64,000 nt of DNA. Origin: Hymenobacter nivis. Lineage in GTDB: Bacteria > Bacteroidota > Bacteroidia > Cytophagales > Hymenobacteraceae. The position numbers and the translations under genes are program-made. Below the pieces are notes generated by a model that ran no database searches, was not told the DNA's origin, and was given only the letters and a program-made list of their open reading frames with translations. Shown in pieces: positions 43,163 through 51,663 of the stretch (its first letter is position 1; each line of letters opens with the position of its first letter). Location of the stretch: contig NZ_CP029145.1 of assembly GCF_003149515.1 (NCBI RefSeq), forward strand, positions 1,612,001 through 1,676,000, in the 5' to 3' direction.

Positions 43163-44596
43163 ATGCTCGCCCAACCCCACCAGCTCCGCACCCGCCACCG
43201 CCGCCTGCTCGCCGATACTGTGACGCCCGTGGGCCTGTACCTGCGCCTGCGCGACCATTACGCCAACTGTCTGCTGCTGGAAAGCGCCGACTACCACGGC
43301 CAGCAAAACGCCTTCAGCTACCTCGTGTGCGAGCCGCTGGCCACCTTCGAGCTGCGCCGCGGCGGCGTGCTGCACCAGACGGGGCCCCACGGCCTAGCCA
43401 CCACCGAAACCCTGGCCGAGCCCCGCGAAGCCCTGGCCCGCCTGCACGCTTTCGCCGCCGGCTTCGTGCCCGATGCCGGGGCCCCCGCGTTTCCGTTCAT
43501 CAGCACCGGCCTGTTTGGCTACCTGGGCTACGAGGCCGTGCAGGCCTTTGAGGACGTGACGCTGAATCCGGATAAAGTGCCAGCTGGCGACATCCCGCCG
43601 ATGCGCTACGGCGTGTACCGCTACGTCATCGCCTTCAATCACTTCCGCCAGGAGCTGCACATTTTTGAGCACAGCACCGACGGCGCCGAAGCGGCCCCCG
43701 ACGGGCTCGACCGCCTCGAAAACCTGGTGCGCAACCCCGGCGTGCCGGCCTTCGATTTCTCCCTGAGCGGGGAAGAAAGCACCAACCAGACCGATGCCGA
43801 ATTCCTGGTGCGGCTGGCCCAGGGCCAGGGCCATTGCCACCGCGGCGACGTGTTCCAGATTGTGCTTTCGCGGCGCTTCCAGCAAGGTTTCATCGGCGAC
43901 GAGTTCAACGTGTACCGGGCCCTGCGCTCCATCAACCCCTCGCCGTACCTGTTCTATTTCGACTACGGCGACTATAAAATCTTCGGCTCCTCGCCTGAGG
44001 CGCAGCTGCGCGTACAGGGCCCCGAGGCCAGCCTGTACCCCATCGCCGGCACCTACCGCCGCACAGGTAATGACGCCGCCGATACCGCCGCCGCCCAGCG
44101 CCTGGCCGCCGACCCCAAGGAAAACGCCGAGCACGTGATGCTCGTGGACCTGGCCCGCAACGACTTAGCCCGCCACGGCACCGACGTGACGGTGCGCACG
44201 CTGCGCGAAATCCAGTTCTACTCGCACGTCATCCACCTCGTCAGCCACGTCACGGCCCAGCTGCTGCCCGGCACCGACACGCTGCAAGTGGTGGCCGACA
44301 CCTTCCCGGCCGGCACGCTCTCCGGGGCCCCCAAGCACCGCGCCGTGCAGCTCATCGACGGCCTGGAACCCACCGCCCGCGGCTACTACGGCGGGGCCCT
44401 GGGCCATCTCGGCTTCGACGGCAGCTTCAACCACGCCATCATGATTCGCTCTTTCCTCAGCTACGCCAACCAGCTCTACTTCCAGGCCGGCGCGGGCGTA
44501 GTAGCCGCCTCGGATATTAATTCCGAATTGCAGGAAGTGCACCACAAGCTGGGGGCCCTGCGCCAAGCGCTGCAAGCGGCGGCGGCAGTTCGGTAA
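43163..44596 (+). CDS. trpE: Anthranilate synthase component I
   Basis: The frame is open from 43007, but that part is the attenuator; ATG 43163 (MLAQPHQLRTRHRR) is the real start. 477 residues. The Trp-feedback motif LLES is present near residue 38 (CLLLESADYH). Chorismate-binding core: GDVFQIVLSRRF, SPEAQLRV, YPIAGTYRRTG, HVMLVDLARNDL, FPAGTLSGAPKHRA, GGALGHLGFDG. It makes anthranilate from chorismate using ammonia from TrpG. First structural gene of the operon; followed by a REP-like palindrome before trpG. Confidence 0.96.
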   Translation: MLAQPHQLRTRHRRLLADTVTPVGLYLRLRDHYANCLLLESADYHGQQNAFSYLVCEPLATFELRRGGVLHQTGPHGLATTETLAEPREALARLHAFAAGFVPDAGAPAFPFISTGLFGYLGYEAVQAFEDVTLNPDKVPAGDIPPMRYGVYRYVIAFNHFRQELHIFEHSTDGAEAAPDGLDRLENLVRNPGVPAFDFSLSGEESTNQTDAEFLVRLAQGQGHCHRGDVFQIVLSRRFQQGFIGDEFNVYRALRSINPSPYLFYFDYGDYKIFGSSPEAQLRVQGPEASLYPIAGTYRRTGNDAADTAAAQRLAADPKENAEHVMLVDLARNDLARHGTDVTVRTLREIQFYSHVIHLVSHVTAQLLPGTDTLQVVADTFPAGTLSGAPKHRAVQLIDGLEPTARGYYGGALGHLGFDGSFNHAIMIRSFLSYANQLYFQAGAGVVAASDINSELQEVHHKLGALRQALQAAAAVR

Positions 44597-44622
44597 TTGT
44601 TCGAACGTCATCCAAAAACGTT

Positions 44623-44726
44623 ATGCTCATCTGGCGTCCGCGCAGCCGAAGCATCTCTCACGCGGCAGTAATCAGAATTAATTCAGCAGTAGAGATGCTT
44701 CGGCTGCGCGGACGCCAGATAAGCAT
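44623..44726. repeat. REP-like palindrome, copy 2 (trpE-trpG gap)
   Basis: 36-bp arms (44623-44658 and 44691-44726) with one mismatch; variable part TGGCGTCCGCGCAGCC, conserved GAAGCATCTCT. The loop contains AGTAATCAGAATTAATT. It lies within the trp operon. Confidence 0.85.
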
Positions 44727-44777
44727 GACGGCCTACCAATTTTAATTGATTGGGACAGAAAAGAAAAGTTAACTGAA

Positions 44778-45347
44778 ATGAAAATCCTCGTTCTCGACAA
44801 CTACGATTCCTTCACCTACAACCTCGTGCAGCTGCTGCGCGAGTTGGGGCACGGGGCCGACACCACCGTTATCCGCAACGACAAGCTGACCCTGGATGCC
44901 GTGGACGCCTACGACGCGCTGCTGCTATCGCCGGGCCCCGGGCTGCCGGCGGAGGCGGGGCTGATGCCGCGCATTATTGCGCAATATGCGCCTACCAAGC
45001 GCATTTTGGGCGTGTGCCTGGGCCACCAGGGGCTGGCCGAGAGCTTCGGCGCGGCGCTCTACAACCTGCCGGCCGTGGTGCACGGCGTGGCCACGGATGC
45101 CGACGTGACCGTGGCCGACGAAAAGCTATTTCGGGGCCTGCCGCCGCGCTTCCGGGTGGGCCGCTACCACTCGTGGGCCGTGCAGCCCGAAACGATGCCC
45201 GCCGAGCTGGAAGTCACGGCCCTCGACGCCAGCGGCGAAATAATGGCCCTGCGCCACCGCCGCTACGACGTGCGTGGCGTGCAGTTCCACCCCGAAAGCA
45301 TCCTCACCGAGCACGGCCCCGCCATGCTGAAGAACTGGCTGGCGTAG
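44778..45347 (+). CDS. trpG: Anthranilate synthase component II (glutaminase)
   Basis: 189 residues. VLDNYDSFTYNL at the start, SPGPGLP (oxyanion region), GVCLGHQG with the catalytic Cys, and VQFHPESILTEHG with His and Glu. Releases ammonia from glutamine for TrpE. Not fused to trpD. The gene is bracketed by REP-like palindromes (181-base gap before, 197-base gap after), unusual spacing for an operon. Confidence 0.95.
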   Translation: MKILVLDNYDSFTYNLVQLLRELGHGADTTVIRNDKLTLDAVDAYDALLLSPGPGLPAEAGLMPRIIAQYAPTKRILGVCLGHQGLAESFGAALYNLPAVVHGVATDADVTVADEKLFRGLPPRFRVGRYHSWAVQPETMPAELEVTALDASGEIMALRHRRYDVRGVQFHPESILTEHGPAMLKNWLA

Positions 45348-45370
45348 GCACCATATTTTTAAGTGTAATT

Positions 45371-45514
45371 AACAGAAAAGGGCGTCATGCTGAGCATATT
45401 GCGCATCAAGCAAGGGACCGGAGCATCTCTACCGCTGACCAATTATTAATTACTTACGCAGTAGAGATGCTTCGGTTGCGCGGACGTTAGATGAGCATGA
45501 CGCCCTTTTCTGTT
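45371..45514. repeat. REP-like palindrome, copy 3, degenerate (trpG-trpD gap)
   Basis: Outer 21-bp arms match perfectly (45371-45391 and 45494-45514, AACAGAAAAGGGCGTCATGC plus T). Inner GAGCATCTCT-type motifs remain, but the middle of the left arm (about 45392-45421) no longer pairs with the right arm. The only copy whose arms have diverged. Confidence 0.75.
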
Positions 45515-45544
45515 CTTGTAACGTTCTGAAAATAACCCATAATT

Positions 45545-46540
45545 TTGAAAGAGATTCTCACCAAACTATTTGACCAGCAGCCCCTGACGCAGGCCGAGGC
45601 CCACGCCGCCATGCGCCAGCTGGGCGAGGGCGGGGCCAACCCAGCCGAAACGGCGGCCTTCTTGGCCGTGTACCGGATGCGGCCCATCACGGTGGCCGAG
45701 CTGGGCGGCTTCCGCCAGGCGCTGCTAGAGCTGTGCCGCGACCCCGAGTTGGGTACCCACGAACTGGTGGACATTGTGGGCACCGGCGGCGATGGCAAAA
45801 ACACGTTCAACATCTCCACGCTGGCCTGCTTTGTGGTGGCCGGGGCGGGGGTGAAAGTGGCCAAGCACGGCAACTTCGGCGTGTCGTCGGTCAGCGGCTC
45901 GTCGAACGTGCTGGCGCACTTCGGGGTCGATTTTGAGGACCGGCCCGGTCGGCTGCGGCGGCAGCTCGACGAGGCCGGCATCTGCTTTCTGCACGCCCAA
46001 ACCTACCACCCCGCCATGCGCCACGCCGGCCCGGTGCGCCGCGAGTTAGGCCTGCGCACGTTTTTCAACATCCTGGGGCCCCTGGTGAACCCGGCCCGGC
46101 CCAACGCGCAGGTACTGGGCGTGTTTAGCCTCGAATTGCAGCGCGTGTACCACTACCTGTTGCAGCCCACCGGCACCCGCTACGCCGTGGTGCACGCCCT
46201 GGACGGTTACGACGAGCTTTCGCTCACCGATGCGGCCAAGGTCGTGACCGGCTACGAGGGCGAGCAGCTGCTGACGCCCGCTGGTCTGGGCCTGCACGCC
46301 GCCACCCTGGCCGACCTGGCCGGGGGCCCCACTGTGGCCGCCGCCGCCGGTGTGTTCAAGAACATCATGGACGGCCAGGCCACGCCCGTGCAGCGCGACG
46401 TGGTGACGGCCAACGCTGCCCTGGCCCTGCGCTGCGCCCGCCCCGGCCTGGCCTGGCCCGAGGCGCTGGCCCAGGCCCGTGAATCGCTCGACTCGGGGGC
46501 CGCCCGCGGGGCTCTTGTCCGGATGCTGGCGGCGCAGTAG
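45545..46540 (+). CDS. trpD: Anthranilate phosphoribosyltransferase
   Basis: 331 residues with a TTG start (MKEILTKLFDQQPLTQAEAH). Phosphoribosyl-binding loop GTGGDGKNTFNIST, KHGNFGVSSVSGSSNVL and FNILGPLVNPARPNAQVLGV. It joins PRPP to anthranilate. The weak TTG start after a palindromic gap may lower expression relative to trpE (inference). Confidence 0.95.
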   Translation: MKEILTKLFDQQPLTQAEAHAAMRQLGEGGANPAETAAFLAVYRMRPITVAELGGFRQALLELCRDPELGTHELVDIVGTGGDGKNTFNISTLACFVVAGAGVKVAKHGNFGVSSVSGSSNVLAHFGVDFEDRPGRLRRQLDEAGICFLHAQTYHPAMRHAGPVRRELGLRTFFNILGPLVNPARPNAQVLGVFSLELQRVYHYLLQPTGTRYAVVHALDGYDELSLTDAAKVVTGYEGEQLLTPAGLGLHAATLADLAGGPTVAAAAGVFKNIMDGQATPVQRDVVTANAALALRCARPGLAWPEALAQARESLDSGAARGALVRMLAAQ

Positions 46541-46642
46541 GCCCAAACATTGACGGCCCCTCAGGGCTTGTTTCTGATAATACCTTTAATTTAAACGAGT
46601 AGCTGTTTGGTACGGCCGCCTGGGGCCCCGGCAACCGACAAT

Positions 46643-46665
46643 TGCTAACTGCTAACTGTTAACTG
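46643..46665 (+). repeat. Heptad tandem repeat just upstream of trpC
   Basis: GCTAACT GCTAACT GTTAACT: three 7-base units ending four bases before the trpC start codon. Comparable short TAAC/ACAATT repeats occur near 18405-18450 and 55975-56053. Confidence 0.5.
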
Positions 46666-46668
46666 AAA

Positions 46669-47499
46669 ATGAGCACCCCCACCATCCTGGAGCGTATTGT
46701 GGCCCACAAGCGCCGCGAAGTGGCCGTGAGCCGCGAGCTGCGTCCGCTGAAGTTCCTCGAAGCCAGCCTCTACAACCAGGCGCAGCCGCTTTCGCTGCGG
46801 CACTACTTGCAGCGCCCGGGCAGCAGCGGCCTCATCGCGGAGTTCAAGCGCAAATCGCCCTCGCAGGGCTGGATCAACCGCTACGCGCCAGTGGAGCGCA
46901 CCACGCTGGGCTACATGCAGGCCGGCGCCGCGGGCCTGTCTATCCTGACGGACGGCGAGTTTTTCGGCGGCAGCAACGAGGACCTGACCACGGCCCGGCG
47001 CTTCAACTTCTGCCCCATTCTGCGCAAAGATTTTGTGGTGGACGAGTACCAGATTCACGAAGCCCGCAGCGTAGGGGCCGACGTAGTACTGCTCATCGCG
47101 GCCGTGCTTGAGCCCGCTGAAATTCTGACGCTGGGCCGCCTCGCCAAAAGCCTGGGCCTGGAGGTGCTGCTGGAAGTGCACGACGGCGACGAGCTGGCCC
47201 GCAGCCTGCACCCCGACGCCGTGGACCTAGTGGGCGTGAACAACCGCAACCTGCACGATTTCACCCTGAACCTGGACACGTCGCTGGGCTTGGCTGAGGC
47301 CATTCCGGCCGGGTTTGTGAAGGTGTCGGAGAGCGGCATTAGCCAGGCCAAGTCCATCGAGCAGTTGCGCGGCGCGGGCTACCAGGGCTTTTTGCTGGGC
47401 GAAACCTTCATGCGCCACAGCCGGCCCGAGCGTGCCTGTGCCGTCCTGGTGCAGGAGCTGGCCGCGTTGGCCGGGGCCCCCGCGCCGGTTTTGGCTTAA
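46669..47499 (+). CDS. trpC: Indole-3-glycerol phosphate synthase
   Basis: 276 residues. TIM barrel motifs IAEFKRKSPSQG with the catalytic Lys, LTDGEFFGGS, ILRKDFVVDEYQIHEARS, GVNNRNLHDFTLNLDTS and KVSESGI. Converts carboxyphenylaminodeoxyribulose phosphate to indole-3-glycerol phosphate. Separate from trpF, whose start is 19 bases downstream. Confidence 0.96.
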   Translation: MSTPTILERIVAHKRREVAVSRELRPLKFLEASLYNQAQPLSLRHYLQRPGSSGLIAEFKRKSPSQGWINRYAPVERTTLGYMQAGAAGLSILTDGEFFGGSNEDLTTARRFNFCPILRKDFVVDEYQIHEARSVGADVVLLIAAVLEPAEILTLGRLAKSLGLEVLLEVHDGDELARSLHPDAVDLVGVNNRNLHDFTLNLDTSLGLAEAIPAGFVKVSESGISQAKSIEQLRGAGYQGFLLGETFMRHSRPERACAVLVQELAALAGAPAPVLA

Positions 47500-47518
47500 C
47501 CTAATTCTGTCCCAGCTC

Positions 47519-48214
47519 ATGCAAACCTCCGCACCTTCGCAGTCAGCCGCGCCGTCCGACCTGCCTTCGCGCCTCTTGGTGAAGGTGTGCGGCATGCGCG
47601 AGGCCGCCAGCCTGACCGCCGTAGCAGACCTGGAGCCCGACTTTCTGGGGTTCATCTTCGCACCGTCCTCGCCGCGCTACGTGGGTGAAGTGCTCACGCC
47701 CGACTCGGTGCACGGCCTGCCCGACCGCGTGCAGCGGGTGGGGGTGTTCGTGAACGAGGCTACCGCGCAGGTGCTGGCCACCGCGGGCCGCTTCGGCCTG
47801 AGCTTCGTGCAGCTGCACGGCCACGAGGCCCCGGCGCAGTGCGCCGAGCTGCAGGCGGCCGGCCTGCGGGTCATCAAGGCGTTTGGGGTGGGGGAGGATT
47901 TCGATTTCGACGCCCTGGGGCCCTACGTGCCGCACTGCGACTACTTCCTCTTCGACGCTCAGGGCCCGGCGCCGGGCGGCAACGGCCGGGTGTTTGACTG
48001 GCGCGTGCTGGAAAACTACCCTTGGCCCGTACCCTACCTACTGGCCGGCGGCCTGCGCCCCGAGCACGCAGCCGTCGTCCGCAACCTGCAACTACCCGGC
48101 CTAGTGGGCATCGACTTGAACAGTGGCCTCGAAATTGCCCCCGGCGTGAAAGACCCCGCCCGGGTAGCCGCGTTCCTGGACGGACTGGGCCGGGCCAGGA
48201 ACGCCGCCGCGTAG
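47519..48214 (+). CDS. trpF: Phosphoribosylanthranilate isomerase
   Basis: Start at ATG 47519 (MQTSAPSQSAAPSDLPSRLLVKVCGMRE); the longer frame overlaps trpC and has no family resemblance. 231 residues. VKVCGMR with the catalytic Cys, LGFIFAPSSPRYV, FVQLHGHE, YLLAGGLRPE and GIDLNSGLE with the catalytic Asp. Single-domain enzyme. Confidence 0.95.
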   Translation: MQTSAPSQSAAPSDLPSRLLVKVCGMREAASLTAVADLEPDFLGFIFAPSSPRYVGEVLTPDSVHGLPDRVQRVGVFVNEATAQVLATAGRFGLSFVQLHGHEAPAQCAELQAAGLRVIKAFGVGEDFDFDALGPYVPHCDYFLFDAQGPAPGGNGRVFDWRVLENYPWPVPYLLAGGLRPEHAAVVRNLQLPGLVGIDLNSGLEIAPGVKDPARVAAFLDGLGRARNAAA

Positions 48215-48262
48215 CTTCATATTTATCTGCAACTAAATGAGCGGGTTACCGCTTCTTCTACC

Positions 48263-49471
48263 ATGACTCCTGCTGCAATTACTTCTTACCGAACCCCCAC
48301 GGCCCGCGGCTACTACGGCGAGTTCGGCGGCGCATTTGTGCCCGAAATGCTGTTCCCGAACGTGGAAGAGCTGCGCACGCAGTACGAGGAAATCCTGGCC
48401 TCCAAGAGCTTCCGTACCGAGTACGAGCAGCTGCTGCGCGACTACGTGGGCCGGCCCACGCCGCTGTTCGAGGCTAAGCGCCTATCCGAGAAATACAACA
48501 CTCGCATTTTCCTCAAACGCGAAGACTTGTGCCACACCGGGGCCCACAAAATTAACAACACGGTGGGCCAGATTCTACTGGCCAAGCGCCTGGGCAAAAC
48601 GCGCATCATCGCCGAAACCGGCGCTGGCCAGCACGGTGTGGCTACCGCCACGGTGTGCGCCCTGATGGGTATGCCCTGCGTGGTGTATATGGGCGCAGTT
48701 GATATTGAGCGCCAAGCCTCTAACGTAGCCCGCATGCGCCTGCTCGGGGCCGAGGTGCGTACCGCCGTCAGCGGCAGCCAAACCCTGAAGGACGCTACCA
48801 ACGAGGCCATCCGCGACTGGCTCGCCAACCCCATTGACACGCACTACATCATCGGCTCGGTGGTAGGGCCCCACCCATATCCCGACCTGGTGGCGCGCCT
48901 GCAAAGCGTCATCAGCGAGGAAATGCGCAAGCAACTACTGGAAAAAACTGGCTCTGAACTACCTGACTACGTAGTAGCTTGCGTGGGTGGGGGCTCTAAC
49001 GCCGCCGGCGCGTTTTATCACTTCCTCGACGAGCCTAGCGTGCAGCTGGTGGCGGTGGAGGCGGCCGGCCACGGCATCTACTCGGGGCACTCGGCGGCCA
49101 CGTCAGTGCTGGGGACGCCGGGCATCATTCACGGCAGCCGCACGCTGCTGATGCAGGACGCCGACGGCCAGATTACCGAGCCTTATTCCATCAGCGCGGG
49201 CCTCGACTACCCCGGCATCGGGCCCCTACACGCCTGGTTGGGCACCACTGGCCGCGCCCGCTTCATTGCCATCACCGACGACGAGGCCCTGGCCGGCGTG
49301 AGAGAATGCGCCCGCCTTGAAGGCATTATTTCGGCCTTGGAAACGGCCCACGCCATAGCTGCCCTCGGCCAGCTCGGCGCGGGCCCCAACGACGTGGTGG
49401 TGGTCAATCTCTCCGGCCGAGGCGACAAGGACTTGGATACTTACATGAAAAACCTCGACAAGCTAATCTAA
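48263..49471 (+). CDS. trpB: Tryptophan synthase beta chain
   Basis: 402 residues. PLP lysine in [16 protein letters not shown]; substrate loop [13 protein letters not shown]; phosphate-binding [12 protein letters not shown]; end motif [12 protein letters not shown]. Standard TrpB1-type. Condenses indole with serine. A 133-base gap precedes trpA, with no structure I can name. Confidence 0.97.
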   Translation: MTPAAITSYRTPTARGYYGEFGGAFVPEMLFPNVEELRTQYEEILASKSFRTEYEQLLRDYVGRPTPLFEAKRLSEKYNTRIFLKREDLCHTGAHKINNTVGQILLAKRLGKTRIIAETGAGQHGVATATVCALMGMPCVVYMGAVDIERQASNVARMRLLGAEVRTAVSGSQTLKDATNEAIRDWLANPIDTHYIIGSVVGPHPYPDLVARLQSVISEEMRKQLLEKTGSELPDYVVACVGGGSNAAGAFYHFLDEPSVQLVAVEAAGHGIYSGHSAATSVLGTPGIIHGSRTLLMQDADGQITEPYSISAGLDYPGIGPLHAWLGTTGRARFIAITDDEALAGVRECARLEGIISALETAHAIAALGQLGAGPNDVVVVNLSGRGDKDLDTYMKNLDKLI

Positions 49472-49604
49472 GCGCAAGGTTTAGCGAAGTTAAAACAGGT
49501 CTCGCTGAACGCCGCGACGTGGCTGATTGAGTTGATTTGAGTGAAATAATTTAAGGCTGCTTTCCTAAGCGAAACCTATTTTAACCTCGCAAAACCTTGC
49601 GCGA

Positions 49605-50381
49605 ATGAACCGCATCCAAACCGCCTTCGAGCAGAAGCAAAACCTGCTCAATATCTACTTCACCGCCGGCTACCCCGCTCTCGCCGATACGCTGCCGGTG
49701 GCCCGGGCCTTGGTGGCCGCCGGCGCCGACATGCTGGAAATCGGCATGCCGTTTTCCGACCCCATAGCCGACGGGCCCGTGATTCAGCATAGCAGCACGC
49801 TGGCTCTGGCCAACGGCATGAATCTCAAGACACTGTTTGGGCAGTTGGGGGCCCTGCGCACCGCTCTGCCCGACACGCCGGTGTTGCTGATGGGCTACCT
49901 CAACCCGGTGCTGCAATTCGGGGTCGAAAATTTCTGCCGCGAGGCCGCCGCGGCGGGCGTGGATGGCGTGATTCTGCCCGATCTGCCAGTGGCCGAATAC
50001 GAGGAAGAGTACGCCGATACTTTTCGCCGCCACGGCCTGCGGCCAGTGTTCCTCATCACACCCCAAACCAGCGAGGCCCGCATTCGCCACCTCGACAGCA
50101 TCAGCGAGGCCTTTCTCTACCTGGTGTCGGGCCCCGGCACCACCGGCGGCGCCGGCCCGGCCGACACCACCGTGCAGGACGACTACTTCCGGCGCATCGA
50201 GGCGATGGACCTGAAAACGCCGCGCCTCATCGGCTTCGGCATTGCCGACAAAGCCTCGTACCAGCGTGCCTGCGTCCATGCCGACGGCGCCATTATCGGC
50301 TCGGCGCTCATCCAGGCCCTTGAAGGGGCTTCGGATGCGCCGGCCGCCGCCGCCGCTTTCGTCGCCAGCATCAAGAATTAA
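49605..50381 (+). CDS. trpA: Tryptophan synthase alpha chain
   Basis: 258 residues. Catalytic Glu in DMLEIGMPFSDPIADGP and Asp in VDGVILPDLPVAEYEEE; phosphate loop GTTGGAG. Cleaves indole-3-glycerol phosphate and passes indole to TrpB. The DAHP synthase gene follows after 17 bases, in the same transcription unit. Confidence 0.96.
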   Translation: MNRIQTAFEQKQNLLNIYFTAGYPALADTLPVARALVAAGADMLEIGMPFSDPIADGPVIQHSSTLALANGMNLKTLFGQLGALRTALPDTPVLLMGYLNPVLQFGVENFCREAAAAGVDGVILPDLPVAEYEEEYADTFRRHGLRPVFLITPQTSEARIRHLDSISEAFLYLVSGPGTTGGAGPADTTVQDDYFRRIEAMDLKTPRLIGFGIADKASYQRACVHADGAIIGSALIQALEGASDAPAAAAAFVASIKN

Positions 50382-50398
50382 GTCCCCAACCCACCCGC

Positions 50399-51403
50399 AT
50401 GATTCTCCAACTCGAACCCCAGGCCTCCGTGCCCGCCCTGGCGGCGCACCTGGCCGAGCAGGGCTACAAAACCACCGACGTTACGACCCAGCACGCGCAC
50501 TATTTGGTAGCCATTGGGAAGAAAGATTTCGACATTCGCACCATTGGCCAGTTGCCGGGCGTGCGCGATGTGCACCAGGTATCGGATGACTATCAATTAG
50601 TTAGCCGCAAGTGGCGGGTTAAGCCCACGGTTATTGACCTGGGCGATGGCGTGACCATTGGCGAGGGCAGCCTGGCGCTGTGCGCCGGCCCGTGCAGCAT
50701 CGAGAGCGAGGCCCAAATGGAAAAGGTGATGGACCACCTGCTCGAAAACGGCGTGCGCCTGATGCGCGGCGGCGTGTTCAAGCCGCGGTCGTCACCCTAC
50801 GCGTTTCGTGGTTTGGGCATGGACGGTCTTCGATTATTCCATCAATTGGCCCGGGCTCGGGGCATCAAAATTGTGACCGAGGTAATGCAGGTGTCGCAGG
50901 TCGAGGAGATGCACGACTACGTGGACGTGTTCCAGGTGGGGGCCCGCAACACCCAGAACTACAACCTGCTCGATGCCCTGGGCGGCGTCGACAAGCCGGT
51001 GCTCATCAAGCGCGGTATTTCGGGCTCGATTGAGGAGCTGCTTTCGTCGGCCGAGTACGTGTTTTCGGGCGGTAACGAGAAGCTGATTTTGTGCGAACGG
51101 GGCATCCGCACGTTCGAAACAGCCAGCCGCAACACACTGGATTTGAACGCGGTGCCCATTCTCAAGGAGAAAACCCACCTGCCCGTGGTGGTGGACCCCA
51201 GCCACGGCATTGGCCTGCGCGACTACGTGCCCGCCATGGCCCTAGCCGCCGTGCTGGCCGGCGCCGATGGCATCCTCTACGAAACCCACGAAACGCCGGA
51301 AACGGCTGCTTCCGATGGCCAGCAGACGCTGAACTTTGCCGAGTCGAGCCGTTTGATTCGTAACCTGCGCCGGGTGTACGCCCTGCGCGGCGAGCTGGAA
51401 TAG
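50399..51403 (+). CDS. aroF: 3-deoxy-7-phosphoheptulonate synthase (DAHP synthase)
   Basis: 334 residues. The N-terminal 1-70 is a ferredoxin-like regulatory domain (VPALAAHLAEQGYKTTDV...VRDVHQVSDDYQLVSR) as in Thermotoga-type enzymes, followed by the barrel: CAGPCSIES, MRGGVFKPRSSPYAFRG, QVGARNTQNYNLL, IKRGISGSIEE and VVDPSHGIG. First step of aromatic biosynthesis. Its place at the end of the trp operon couples shikimate-pathway entry to tryptophan demand. Confidence 0.95.
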   Translation: MILQLEPQASVPALAAHLAEQGYKTTDVTTQHAHYLVAIGKKDFDIRTIGQLPGVRDVHQVSDDYQLVSRKWRVKPTVIDLGDGVTIGEGSLALCAGPCSIESEAQMEKVMDHLLENGVRLMRGGVFKPRSSPYAFRGLGMDGLRLFHQLARARGIKIVTEVMQVSQVEEMHDYVDVFQVGARNTQNYNLLDALGGVDKPVLIKRGISGSIEELLSSAEYVFSGGNEKLILCERGIRTFETASRNTLDLNAVPILKEKTHLPVVVDPSHGIGLRDYVPAMALAAVLAGADGILYETHETPETAASDGQQTLNFAESSRLIRNLRRVYALRGELE

Positions 51404-51438
51404 GGCCCCGGGGAGCCTAAAAAAGTTTGATGGAATAA

Positions 51439-51469
51439 ATTGAATATTCCCGGATTGTTTCTATCTTCG
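51439..51469 (+). promoter_or_regulatory. Promoter of the phenylalanine hydroxylase leader
   Basis: ATTG (51439-51442), 19 bases, TATCTTCG (51462-51469), one base off TAnnTTTG. Expected transcript start about 51476. Confidence 0.6.
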
Positions 51470-51477
51470 TCCTAGTT

Positions 51478-51576
51478 ATGAATCTCCAAACCGCGAAACA
51501 CGTCCGCCTAATGATTAATTGCCCTAAGCAGGGCAATGTCGGGCCACGCGCGGTACAATGGAAACACGAAGCATGA
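51478..51576 (+). CDS. Short leader frame at the expected transcript start
   Basis: A 32-codon frame (MNLQTAKHVRLMINCP... ends WKHEA) starting within about two bases of the predicted transcript start, so the message would be almost leaderless. It has no run of Phe or Tyr codons, so classical attenuation by stalling is not suggested. It overlaps the hairpins described for the leader. May be untranslated RNA instead. Confidence 0.3.
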   Translation: MNLQTAKHVRLMINCPKQGNVGPRAVQWKHEA

Positions 51577-51638
51577 AACCTGCTTCTTCCTGAAAACCCT
51601 ACGAAAGCCCGATTCCGCCAGGAACTCGGGCTTTTTTT
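51518..51638 (+). promoter_or_regulatory. Structured leader with possible terminator/antiterminator ahead of phhA
   Basis: Three hairpins occur in order: ATTGCCCT/AGGGCAAT with a 4-base loop (51518-51537); GAAGCA/TGCTTC (51568-51586); and an intrinsic terminator AAAGCCCGA/TCGGGCTTT with a T run (51604-51638). TCGGGC at 51539-51544 could pair with GCCCGA of the terminator left arm, a possible antiterminator. With a promoter upstream and the phhA start 26 bases beyond, this looks like a conditional terminator or a small RNA gene. Confidence 0.5.
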
Positions 51639-51663
51639 CGCCCCACCCACCAAGTATTCAGCT

